DNA of 43,580 nucleotides, from NCBI GenBank assembly GCA_005116895.1, contig SWDO01000001.1, positions 244,888-288,467 of the forward strand, in the 5' to 3' direction. Positions 26,249 to 34,472 of the stretch are shown one piece after another. Positions within the stretch are counted from its first letter, which is position 1, and every line of letters starts with the position of its first letter. Below the pieces are notes generated by a model, which saw nothing but the letters and a program-made list of their open reading frames with translations, was not told the origin of the DNA and did not search any database. Source of the stretch: Nitrospira sp. GTDB lineage: Bacteria; Nitrospirota; Nitrospiria; Nitrospirales; Nitrospiraceae. The position numbers and the translations under genes are program-made.

Positions 26249-26394
26249 GACGCACCGGTACTCCTACGCGATAGACACGCGAGACACAAGATACACTGCA
26301 CCCCATGCGAAGTGTGGCGCACACGGTGAACAGCATAGCCTTTTACATTTCTTTCAAATGCCACGAAACATGGCACAAAATCTACCGGTGCGTC
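26249..26394 (-). ncRNA. Retron msr-msd non-coding RNA
   Basis: On the minus strand GACGCACCGGTA (26394-26383, a1) and TACCGGTGCGTC (26260-26249, a2) are exact 12-nt inverted repeats bounding a 146-nt RNA just before the RT gene, the standard retron layout. After a1 comes GATTTTG, like the Ec67 sequence following its branch guanosine; G at 26382 is the candidate branch base. An msr hairpin TGCCATG-TTT-CGTGGCA (26375-26359) follows. The presumed msd part contains a stem ACACT..AGTGT extended by GCA/TGC around a five-base loop (26315-26293). The exact msd limits cannot be set by eye. Confidence 0.85.
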
Positions 26395-26401
26395 TGGCGT
26401 A

Positions 26402-26429
26402 ACTATAGCACAGCTCAGTCTTGTCCAAA
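26402..26429 (-). promoter_or_regulatory. Promoter of the retron transcript
   Basis: An extended -10 TGCTATAGT (TATAGT at 26407-26402) and a -35 of TTTGGA or TTGGAC at 15-16 nt spacing put the start of transcription at or just before the a1 repeat at 26394. The -35 lies inside the palindrome at 26416-26448. Confidence 0.6.
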
Positions 26430-26448
26430 ACAGTTTTGGACAAGACTG
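26416..26448. repeat. 33-bp inverted repeat between antitoxin gene and retron
   Basis: CAGTCTTGTCCAAAA (26416-26430), a three-base centre CAG, then the exact complement TTTTGGACAAGACTG (26434-26448). It lies 17 bp past the antitoxin stop and covers the retron -35. With no T-tract beyond the stem on either strand, it looks more like an operator than a terminator, though a terminator role is not excluded. Confidence 0.9.
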
Positions 26449-26465
26449 ATATTACTAGAGACAAC

Positions 26466-26765
26466 TTACGCCGCCCGCCGCACCTTGACGGTCAGACGAA
26501 CCGTCGCACCAAGGCGAGCGAGCATATCGATGAGCGCATCGGTACTGAAAAGGTCGATACGCCCGCGGAGGAGATCGCTGACGCGCGGCTGAGTCACGCC
26601 CAGGGTCTTAGCGGCAGCCTTCTGTTTGAGACCGCGAGCCAGGACAAGCTTCTGTATCTGGATTATGAGGTCCGCCCGGACCAATAAATGTTCGGCCTCC
26701 TCACGGCGAAACCCAAGGTCACGGAACACATTCCCAGTGGACGGGGTAATCTTTAGTTTCATCAC
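26466..26765 (-). CDS. XRE-family antitoxin (HigA-like)
   Basis: This 99-residue DNA-binding antitoxin has a helix-turn-helix in the middle (GLKQKAAAKTLGVTQPRVSDLLRG, split as KQKAAAKTLG and VTQPRVSDLLRG) followed by a short dimerisation tail DALIDMLARLGATVRL. It is preceded by a toxin gene 29 bp upstream on the same strand, the toxin-first order of HigBA modules. GAAAGGAC lies a few bases before the ATG. It would neutralise the toxin and repress the operon. Confidence 0.9.
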   Translation of the reverse strand: MMKLKITPSTGNVFRDLGFRREEAEHLLVRADLIIQIQKLVLARGLKQKAAAKTLGVTQPRVSDLLRGRIDLFSTDALIDMLARLGATVRLTVKVRRAA

Positions 26766-26794
26766 GCTTGTCCTTTCTCGTACGCTCCTACCAT

Positions 26795-27121
26795 TCAGCG
26801 CTGCGCTATGAGCATCTGGTAGCGTTGCCTAGCAAGGTCGAGATCGCGTTGCGACGTCTTCCTCGTGCGTTTCTCAAAGGCATGCAGCACATAGATCGCC
26901 TCCCCAAACTTGGCGATGTAACAGACCCGGTGCTCCAGCGCGGTATGAACTCTGAGTTCACGGACACCAGGACCGATCGTCGACATCGGCTTCCAGTCGA
27001 ATGGCTCCACTCCCTCCTGAATCTGTCGAAGCTGAAAGCCTGCGAGCCGCCTGGCATCAGGGGGGAATGCCTGAAGGTCCTGCCGAGACGACCCGAGCCA
27101 CAGGATTACTTTCCCTATCAC
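26795..27121 (-). CDS. HigB/Gp49-like RelE-superfamily toxin
   Basis: This protein of 108 residues (from GTG at 27121) belongs to the phage-derived Gp49/HigB toxin family of ribosome-dependent mRNA interferases. Signs are LWLGSSRQDLQAFP, GVRELRVH, the hydrophobic strand EAIYVLHAFEKRTRKT and a final helix. A TTG at 27136 would add five residues, but it overlaps the -10, so the GTG is preferred. It is followed at 29 bp by the XRE antitoxin. Confidence 0.88.
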   Translation of the reverse strand: MIGKVILWLGSSRQDLQAFPPDARRLAGFQLRQIQEGVEPFDWKPMSTIGPGVRELRVHTALEHRVCYIAKFGEAIYVLHAFEKRTRKTSQRDLDLARQRYQMLIAQR

Positions 27122-27127
27122 GCTATG

Positions 27128-27157
27128 AATATGCAAGTTTCAGTATATTGCTGTCAA
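27128..27157 (-). promoter_or_regulatory. Promoter of the HigBA-like module
   Basis: Perfect -35 TTGACA (27157-27152), an 18-nt spacer and -10 CATATT (27133-27128). The expected transcription start falls on the GTG at 27121, so the toxin message may be leaderless. An imperfect AATAT..ATATT dyad spans the spacer and -10 and could be the antitoxin operator. Confidence 0.65.
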
Positions 27158-27354
27158 GAACAACGGCCTATGCTACACGGAAGTACTGGTGACTAACGGG
27201 ATAGGATGCGGCCTATCTATGGTCCTCCGACTTTCGCCCTGTACCTCGCAATTACCGCGGCGCCGAGAGGCAATTGGGGTCAAGCCTGCCTTATGCACGG
27301 CAGGAGCAGAGATGACATGACACATCCGCAACCTCAGCATGCCGATATCCATAC

Positions 27355-27789
27355 TCAGACAAATCGCTCACGTTCGGCCTGAGAGGGAACACGACAGGTG
27401 GCCGTTCGTCCCATCCACTGATACCGGTGACGCGCCACGAAATCATAGACCACATCTCGGAGAGGAGCCGGCACCAGCACACAGAGGTAATACAGAGGCC
27501 ACCACCTGGAGAGCTGTCGGATCACCCTCAGAACCGCAGTGGACTTGGTATAGACATGGCCCCCTTCCAGCAAGAGGAAGGTCTGATAGTCCGTGGCGGA
27601 CAAGTTCAGATCACGGAGGATGCGTTGCGCCGGCTCGGATTGGAGTGTCCCAAACTTGAACTGCCCATCTGGATCATGGGCAATCACGAAGTTTACCCAG
27701 ACGATGCACCACTTGCAGACCCCGTCGAAGAGAATCAGCCGCTCGTACTTGGTCCATTCATGCACAGCGGGATCAAGTTGGTATCTCAT
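27355..27789 (-). CDS. DCC-family thiol-disulfide oxidoreductase (DUF393)
   Basis: This 144-residue protein carries the DCC signature LILFDGVCKWCIVWVNFVI, with a CxxC redox pair near the N-terminus, followed by FKFGTLQSEPAQ and GGHVYTKSTAVLRVIRQL. This matches YuxK/DUF393 proteins, thioredoxin-fold oxidoreductases of uncertain substrate. Start at 27789 is chosen because GAGGGG precedes it; the longer frame to 28056 overlaps the neighbouring gene and has no family match. It lies 37 bp after an outer-membrane protein gene on the same strand. Confidence 0.87.
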   Translation of the reverse strand: MRYQLDPAVHEWTKYERLILFDGVCKWCIVWVNFVIAHDPDGQFKFGTLQSEPAQRILRDLNLSATDYQTFLLLEGGHVYTKSTAVLRVIRQLSRWWPLYYLCVLVPAPLRDVVYDFVARHRYQWMGRTATCRVPSQAERERFV

Positions 27790-27826
27790 CGAGCCCCTCG
27801 CGTAGGACCTCTGGCCGAGAATAGAG

Positions 27827-28612
27827 TCAGTACCGATACCCAATCGAGACCACGGCGAAGTGGAACCAGCCGAAAGCGAACCGCTCGCCGTTATCCACCC
27901 CGCCTTCAAACGTGCGATATCCCGCCGAGACCGACCAATGATCCGTGAGATCGTGGCGGATCTTCGCGGCGGCATCGAAAGCGCGTCCTTGCGGAGCCAC
28001 GAGCCCATCCACATCCACAACGGCCATCCAGCGTGGCGCGAAGCGATATTCCGCATTCACGCTCAGTAGCGGCACGAAACCGACGTTGCTATCAGTGGCT
28101 GTCGAGCCGGCTTGCCTCAACTCGACTTTGGCGTCGCGAATGAAGGCCGTGGCGCCTGCACTGACCCGCCACGTTGATGATTCGTAGAAGAGATAGCGAT
28201 AGGTCACTCGGTAGGAGTCGAACTTGTAGTCTGATTCCACGGGAGCACCGGGCGCAAAGCTGCCTCCCGCAAATAACACCGGTGTGGCAAACGACCCGGC
28301 CCCTGAGAAACCAAGCGGCTGATAGACAAAGCGGAGCGCATGCCGGCGGCCCGGGTGCCATGTCGCTTCCACCCGTCGTTGCACAATCGGGGTGCTGTCC
28401 TGAATGTCGGCGAGCGAGAAGCGTGTCCCTGCCGATGAATCGGGAATGTGGATCTCGTTCCGGCCCTGCCAGATCGCACCGGTTTCAAATTCAATCTGAA
28501 ATCGCCGTGCGTCCGCCTCGGGGTCTGCCGCTGCAGGCTGAGCCTCAATCCCAAGAAGACATACGATGACTGCCGACAAGGCAACGGTACGTCTTACACC
28601 GACAGTGAGCAT
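27827..28612 (-). CDS. Predicted outer-membrane beta-barrel protein
   Basis: This 261-residue protein has a signal peptide (hydrophobic residues 10-27, ending PAAA) and alternating amphipathic strands with many aromatic ends (for example FDSYRVTYRYLFYES and WFHFAVVSIGYRY). The terminal aromatic Tyr is as expected for insertion by the Bam complex. I do not recognise a specific family; porin-like or small OM barrel of unknown cargo is as far as the sequence goes. It is probably cotranscribed with the DCC oxidoreductase downstream. Confidence 0.7.
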   Translation of the reverse strand: MLTVGVRRTVALSAVIVCLLGIEAQPAAADPEADARRFQIEFETGAIWQGRNEIHIPDSSAGTRFSLADIQDSTPIVQRRVEATWHPGRRHALRFVYQPLGFSGAGSFATPVLFAGGSFAPGAPVESDYKFDSYRVTYRYLFYESSTWRVSAGATAFIRDAKVELRQAGSTATDSNVGFVPLLSVNAEYRFAPRWMAVVDVDGLVAPQGRAFDAAAKIRHDLTDHWSVSAGYRTFEGGVDNGERFAFGWFHFAVVSIGYRY

Positions 28613-28777
28613 TGGAAAGATCCTCAGTTGAATTTTTGTCCATGGAATTTGTGCCCACGTGATTGCACTATGGCAATGGAAGGGCTTTTCGCGCTCTGAT
28701 TATTATACCAACCCACCTCGATTTTCTTGCCACTAGGGATGGCGGCGGGGCAGATCAACCCAGACCATCCTGAGCCA

Positions 28778-30016
28778 TCAGAGGGAGACTCTATCCCGTT
28801 TTGGAGATTGTCCCGATCGCTTCACGTCCTCTCTGCTCGTTGGACCGTTCATCTCGCTTGAATTCCCCACGAACCTGAGCCAAAGAAACCCGGCGGTTCC
28901 CGCGATGAGCGAGGCGACGAGAATGGCCAGTTTAGAGGCGTTGGTCGTCGATGGGTCTCCGGGAAACGCCAGATTGGCAATGAAGATGGACATCGTAAAG
29001 CCGATCCCGCCAAGAATCCCCGCACCAGCAATCTCTCGCCACGTTAGATCTGAAGGCAATCGACAAAGGCCGCTGCCTACGGCAACCGCACAGAGCACGA
29101 TGACGCCCACCGGCTTACCGAGCGTCAACCCGGCGATAACGCCGACGCTGTTGGGGCTGGTCAGGTTGTTCAGCCAATCGGCACTCACCGCGATGCCCGT
29201 ATTGGCCAGCGCAAAGATCGGCAGGATGATAAAGGCCACAGGTTTGTGTAAGAACTGTTCAAGTCGGTGCGAAGGCGACGCCTCATCCTCAGCTTTGGCA
29301 GAGAATGGGATGGCAAAGGCCAGCGCGACACCGGCAATTGTCGCGTGCACACCGGACTGAAGCATGAGCCACCAGAGCAACAGGTCGCCGAGCAGGTATG
29401 GTACGAGGGACATCACCCGGAACACACGATTCAATAGCGCCAACAGGATCCACACCCCGACGGCACCAGCCAGATGCCATAGGGACAGGTGCGTCGTGTA
29501 GAACGCCGCAATCACGACGACCGCACCCAAATCATCCATAATGGCAAAGGCCACGACAAACACCTTCAGCGAGGCAGGAACACGGTTGCCGAGGATGGCC
29601 AATACACCAAGTGCAAACGCGATGTCTGTGGCCATCGGAATCCCAACGCCGGCCTGGGTCGGGGTTCCGCCATTGATCCCCAGGTGGATCAATGCAGGCA
29701 CGATCATGCCCCCGATAGCCGCACACATGGGAAGCAGCGCATTCTTCACCTCAGCCAGCTCCCCGCTGTACAACTCTCGTTCCAGCTCCAAGCCGATGAG
29801 GAGAAAGAAGATCGTCATCAGCCCGTCATTGATCCAATGTTCCAGACTCAGACCACCGATTGACCGATGCCACACGCTCATATAACTGGCGCCGAGTGAG
29901 GAATTGGCCAATACAAGCGAGGCGACCGTGCAACAGATCAGCACGATCCCACTCGCCTTTTCAGATTCCACAAATCTTGTGAACGTGTGTGATAGGCGTT
30001 GCTGGAGGAGGCTCAT
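28778..30016 (-). CDS. nhaA: Na+/H+ antiporter NhaA
   Basis: NhaA exchanges sodium for protons to control internal pH and sodium. The 412-residue protein shows the NhaA N-terminus FVESEKASGIVL, GLELERELYSGEL, GIPMATDIAFALG and the transport-site aspartate pair in FAIMDDLGAVVVIA. The ATG at 30016 overlaps the MFS stop as ATGA; the open frame continues upstream to 30514 inside the MFS gene, but that part is antisense-like noise and is rejected. The C-terminal tail after the last helix is longer than usual and charged. Confidence 0.95.
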   Translation of the reverse strand: MSLLQQRLSHTFTRFVESEKASGIVLICCTVASLVLANSSLGASYMSVWHRSIGGLSLEHWINDGLMTIFFLLIGLELERELYSGELAEVKNALLPMCAAIGGMIVPALIHLGINGGTPTQAGVGIPMATDIAFALGVLAILGNRVPASLKVFVVAFAIMDDLGAVVVIAAFYTTHLSLWHLAGAVGVWILLALLNRVFRVMSLVPYLLGDLLLWWLMLQSGVHATIAGVALAFAIPFSAKAEDEASPSHRLEQFLHKPVAFIILPIFALANTGIAVSADWLNNLTSPNSVGVIAGLTLGKPVGVIVLCAVAVGSGLCRLPSDLTWREIAGAGILGGIGFTMSIFIANLAFPGDPSTTNASKLAILVASLIAGTAGFLWLRFVGNSSEMNGPTSREDVKRSGQSPKRDRVSL

Positions 30017-31275
30017 GATCGCCTCGTCGTGCGCCACGCCATGGCGGCGGCGCTGAGGAGCATGAGCGCGGCGAGAAAGAACGGCGCACCTGGAAGATCC
30101 AAGGAAGTGCTGAGGGTTGAGTGCTGAGGACTGAGAGGGGAATTTGATCGGATGAAGAAGGCGAACGTTTGCGTGAACAGCGTCGGCCCGATCAGCCCGG
30201 TCACGCCGTTGATGCTGGCGATGGCGCCCTGAAGCTGACCTTGTTCCGCACTGCTGACGCGGCGTGTCATCAACGATTGGTTTGCGGGACCGGCAAGTCC
30301 CCAGAAGGCCATCACGGGAATGCCGAGACAGAAGTTCCAGCCCTCCGGCGCAATGCCATAGACGGAAAAACCGATGGCTCCGCAGAGTAGACCGATCACC
30401 ACTGTCCTGCGTTCGCCGAACCGACTGGTGATCGGACGGATCAGTCCGCCTTGCACGATCATCGCAGCCAGACCGACGCCTGCCATCATCAGCCCAACCG
30501 AGGCCGGTCCCCACCCATAGCGATAGCCCATGTATAAGACTGACACACTCGGCAGCACCGCATGGGCAAGGTAGCCGAAGAACGCAACGGTCGCGAGGCC
30601 GAAGAGCTCATGGTGTGAGCGCAGCAGCGCGAGCGAGCCGACCGGATTGGCTCGCGCCCAGGCGAAAGACGTCCGTTTGCTCGTTGGCAGGGATTCGGGG
30701 AGCACGAAGAATCCGTAACAGGCGTTCGTGAGACTGAGCGCCGCCGCGCCCCAGAACGGCAGCCGAGGATCGATTGCGCCGAGCCAGCCGCCTAAGGCGG
30801 GACCGAAGATAAAACCGAGACCGAAGACCATGCCGATCTTGCCGAATGCCGCCGCGCGCTGCTCCGGCGGCGTCACGTCGGCAATGTAAGCGCCGGCGGT
30901 GCTGAAGCTGGAGGAGGCCATCCCGGAAATGACCCGGCCCACCACAAGCCAGACGACGTTCGGCGCAAGTGCCATCACGATGTAGTCCAAGCCCAATCCA
31001 AAGTTGGACAGCAGGACGACCGGTCGCCGACCGAACCGGTCAGACAGGGCACCCTGGATCGGCGAACAAAAGAACTGCATGAATGCCCAGGCCGTCCCCA
31101 TCAGCCCGTAGAGTACTGCCGCCTGCGCCGTATCGCCGGAGAGAAATTCCTCGACGAGTTTCGGCAACACCGGAATGATGATGCCGAACGACAACATGTC
31201 GAGCAGGACAGTGACGAGAATGAAGAGCACTGCGGCTTTGCGCGGTGCGGTCGAAGCAGGCGTGTGGTCTATCAC
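30013..31275 (-). CDS. TetA-like MFS efflux transporter
   Basis: This 420-residue twelve-helix major facilitator protein is of the TetA/TCR type: FGIIIPVLPKLVEEF, motif A GALSDRFGRRPVVLLS, motif C-like GFIFGPALGGWLG and FFVLPESLP. It probably exports drugs or metabolites; tetracycline itself is only one option. Between the last two helices an extra hydrophilic stretch (about SPLSPQHSTLSTSL) is encoded by a short tandem repeat at 30104-30135, which looks inserted. It is translationally coupled to nhaA. Confidence 0.9.
   Translation of the reverse strand: MIDHTPASTAPRKAAVLFILVTVLLDMLSFGIIIPVLPKLVEEFLSGDTAQAAVLYGLMGTAWAFMQFFCSPIQGALSDRFGRRPVVLLSNFGLGLDYIVMALAPNVVWLVVGRVISGMASSSFSTAGAYIADVTPPEQRAAAFGKIGMVFGLGFIFGPALGGWLGAIDPRLPFWGAAALSLTNACYGFFVLPESLPTSKRTSFAWARANPVGSLALLRSHHELFGLATVAFFGYLAHAVLPSVSVLYMGYRYGWGPASVGLMMAGVGLAAMIVQGGLIRPITSRFGERRTVVIGLLCGAIGFSVYGIAPEGWNFCLGIPVMAFWGLAGPANQSLMTRRVSSAEQGQLQGAIASINGVTGLIGPTLFTQTFAFFIRSNSPLSPQHSTLSTSLDLPGAPFFLAALMLLSAAAMAWRTTRRS
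30104..30135. repeat. Short tandem repeat inside the MFS gene
   Basis: Two adjacent 14-nt units, GTGCTGAGGGTTGA and GTGCTGAGGACTGA (12 of 14 identical), sit within the coding region before the last helix. They keep the reading frame and encode a Ser/Thr/Pro-rich loop. Confidence 0.6.
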
Positions 31276-31532
31276 TGCCGTATCCTAGCAGACTTTGCCT
31301 TACACAGCCTTGCCGTATGGCGCACGGGTCAGCTCTATGCCTGCTGACTTCGAATTCAATGAGGTCAGTCGCGGCATGATGAAACAGCACAGTTTTTAAA
31401 ATGGTTCGGGCGTATTATTACCCGTGTTGTCGATGCAGGCTATCGGCTCGCGCGTGGATGAGAAATGACAACATCCTGCCCATACATGCATTCCTGACTC
31501 AACTGCGGCGGGAAGTCCTCTCTCTCTAGCGC

Positions 31533-32138
31533 TCAGAAAAGCTTCGTGGCAATCCCGATAAACGGCAGCAGGTAATTCACTCCGCGGTTTGGGCTATCGG
31601 TGTCGGCATTGGAGATGTGGCTGAAGCGGACTCCGGCATTGAGCGCCCATCGTGAGGTCAGATCATAGGTTGCGCCCGCACCGCCCCAGACCAGAAAATT
31701 GAAATCCGATCCTTGTTCGGGAATACGGCCGTCGAAATTCGTCCAAAGCGGGCCACCGCCACCTTCGACATAGGGCTTCAGCTGACCGAACGAGGTCAAC
31801 GTATAGATCAGTTTCGGCGTAACACCAATCCCATAGGCACCAGTCGGTTCTGTAATTCCTAAAACTGCCGCTTCAACCACCAGAGCAACCGAGCCACGCC
31901 ACCACCCATCGCCGATCGGATTAGACACTTCGATCTGCCAGTACGGATGCACCGATACTCCGTTGAGTTTGGATGACTGCCCATCCATCACTCGCACCGG
32001 CAACATACCACCGACTACGACTCCTACCGTCTGTCGTTCACTGATAGTAGACGATGCCTCTTGAGCCGAAGCCAGAGGCAACCACGCCAGACCCGCGCAC
32101 AACCACACCGCCATTGCGCCAAACAGCTGAGTAAACAT
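31533..32138 (-). CDS. PagL-like acyloxyacyl hydrolase / lipid A 3-O-deacylase
   Basis: This 201-residue outer-membrane enzyme has a signal peptide ending ASAQ, beta-barrel strands, and the PagL catalytic region RFSHISNADTDSPNRGVN, with His-x-Ser-Asn typical of the family, followed by an aromatic C-terminus (IATKLF). It would remove an acyl chain from lipid A. The ATG at 32138 is chosen for GGAGGTTGGAG just upstream; an in-frame extension to 32198 is not needed. No neighbouring gene is clearly linked. Confidence 0.85.
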   Translation of the reverse strand: MFTQLFGAMAVWLCAGLAWLPLASAQEASSTISERQTVGVVVGGMLPVRVMDGQSSKLNGVSVHPYWQIEVSNPIGDGWWRGSVALVVEAAVLGITEPTGAYGIGVTPKLIYTLTSFGQLKPYVEGGGGPLWTNFDGRIPEQGSDFNFLVWGGAGATYDLTSRWALNAGVRFSHISNADTDSPNRGVNYLLPFIGIATKLF

Positions 32139-32418
32139 CGATCTCCAACCTCCAGTTCGCCAAAATCTCCGACCCTGTATCACAAGCAAGTTTCGCAAGG
32201 CCGACCCAACAAAGGAATCAGAACTTTTGTACGTTATAACACGGACTGGAAGCAGACAAGGATTGTCGGACTTTCACTCGACTGGTCTGAACGAGACACC
32301 AAAGGATCCACCGGGCCCCTTACGCTCATGCCCCAAGATGTGGCGTCACAGCCGCTTCAAAGAGGAATAGCCGTGATAGCTGAGTGAGAACGAAGTAATC
32401 AGAAGGAACAGCGCCTGG

Positions 32419-34297
32419 TTACCCTGCCTCGCGGTAGCCGCATTCTTGGTTGTGACATTGGACGCTGCGGCCATCTTGCTTGCTGATTTTTTCTATGAGG
32501 AACGGAGCCTGACACGTGGGACAGACTTTGGGCACAGGCCGGTCCCAGAGGGCATACTCACACTTGGGATAATGACTGCAGGCAAAGAATGAGCGACCCT
32601 TCTTGGTCCGTTTCTGCACGAGGTCGCCGCCACAATCGGGCTGTGGGCATTTGACACCAAGGGCCAGCGGCTTGGTCGTCTTACACTGAGGGTAGGCGGA
32701 ACAGGCGATAAACTTGCCGAAACGTCCGGTCTTCACCACCATCGGACTGCCACACTTGTCGCAGACCTGATCAGTGGTGAGCTCCTCCTTGGGAACAATT
32801 TTGATCGTGCCATCCGGAAGCTTTTCGAAGTTCTGTGTATTTTTACAGGGAGGATCGTCTTTATAAGCAGGACAGGCGAGAAACTTCCCGTTCCGCCCCC
32901 ACTTGATTTCCAACATCCGGCCGCACTTCTCGCATGGAATGTTCGTCGGGGGCTCGACGATGTCTTTCGGCCCAGGAATCGTCTTCGCTCGCTCCAGCTC
33001 TCTGGTGAATGGTGTATAGAAATCGCGTACCGCTGTCACCCAGGGCTTACTCCCCTCTTCTACTTCATCCAACTGTTCTTCGAGCTGCGAGGTAAAGTCG
33101 ACATTGATGAGTTCGGGAAAGCCTTTCATCAAGAAATCGTTGACGGTTTTCCCCGTCTCCGTCGGCACGAGCCGCCCTTCTGTCTTTTCCACATACTTGC
33201 GATCCTGGATCGTAGAAATAATGGCGGCGTAGGTCGACGGACGTCCGATACCTTTTTCCTCCAACTCCTTGATCAACAACGCCTCGTTATAGCGTGGCGG
33301 TGGTTGTGTGAAATGCTGTTTCGACAGCATGCCTGGGACTGTCTGCCCATCCTGCTCGACGAGTCGCAACCGCTCCCCTTCTGTCAAGGCCGGGAGCTGT
33401 CGCTCGTCGTCGTCCGCCTCTTGGTCGGCCTTCGGCTTCTGCGACGGCGCTTCTTTGTCAACACCTTCCATATAGACGATCGTATGGCCAGGAAACTTCA
33501 CAACCGTTCCGGTAGAACGGCGCGACGGGATTCCGTTTCTTTTCTCGACGCTCGATTGATTGGACGACGAAGGCCTTGCCTTGAATCTCACCGACGATGC
33601 GGCCGGCTTGCTCGGCATTTTCAATCGACGCCTCTTCGCCGTTGATGCTGTGGAGTTTCGCCTCGAATGCCGGTGGATTGGTTCCGGCCAGCAGCGCAAT
33701 GATCGACCAATACTCTTCAGTTCGAAAGGCTTCCCGCTCTGCCTCCCGCTCACAAATCAGCCGCATGGCCACCGACTGCACTCGCCCCATGCTGAGCCCG
33801 CGCCGCACCTTATTCCACAGTAATTGGCTTCCTTGATACCCCACGATGCGATCCAGCACGCGGCGTGCCTGCTGGGCATTCACCCGCTTCATATCGATCT
33901 CGCCCGGAGACTGGAGCGCACGCTTGATGGCTGATTCCGTGATTTCGTTGAAGAGGACCCTGAAAATCTTTCCGTCTTTCTTTTTCTTCTTCGATTTTCC
34001 AAGGAGCTCTTGCTCAAGATGCCAGGCAATCGCCTCCCCTTCCCGATCGGGGTCCGGCGCCAGAAAGATCTTGTCGGCTTCCTCGGCCTTCTTCTTGATC
34101 TCGGCCAACACCTTCGACTTACCTTTGATGGTGACATACTGCGGTTCGAAATCGTGCTCGAGATCGACGCCCAACTTGCTGGTTGGGAGATCTTTGATAT
34201 GCCCCACCGAGGCCATGACGGTATAGCCGCGTCCCAGATATTTCGTAATCGTCTTCGCCTTCGTCGGCGACTCAACAATGATCAAATTTTTTGCCAT
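32419..34297 (-). pseudogene. topA: DNA topoisomerase I, internally deleted and frameshifted
   Basis: The first part (start 34297, GGAG upstream) encodes about 259 intact residues: MAKNLIIVESPTKAKTI, the TOPRIM motif APDPDREGEAIAWHL and RRVLDRIVGYQ, up to KRNPVAPF. The frame then runs into junk and stops at 33458. The second part is in another frame from about 33512 to 32419: STGTVVKFPGHTIVYMEG, EKGIGRPSTYAAII and four zinc-ribbon cysteine clusters. The block normally between them, with the catalytic tyrosine (the GLITYMRTDS-type motif) and much of the gate, is absent: roughly 150-200 residues. topA is normally essential, so an assembly error or a second copy is likely. Confidence 0.85.
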
Positions 34298-34472
34298 GAC
34301 AACTCCGTCCACCGCTCAAGAATTGTATCATCCGTACCAAATATCGGAGTTTCGTGCAACTAGAATGGCAGTCGGCAACAATCCGCTTACCAATAGATGC
34401 TCACACGTACAGTCCAACACGGCCATAGCCAGCGCTGCAAGAACAACGCGGGCGGAATTGTCCAGCCTCCTG

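Noticed and set aside
27790-28056. N-terminal extension of the DCC protein
   Set aside because: Overlaps the outer-membrane protein gene in another frame; family similarity and ribosome site start at 27789.
30017-30514. N-terminal extension of nhaA
   Set aside because: Arg/Ser-rich out-of-frame translation of the MFS gene; NhaA similarity begins at 30016.
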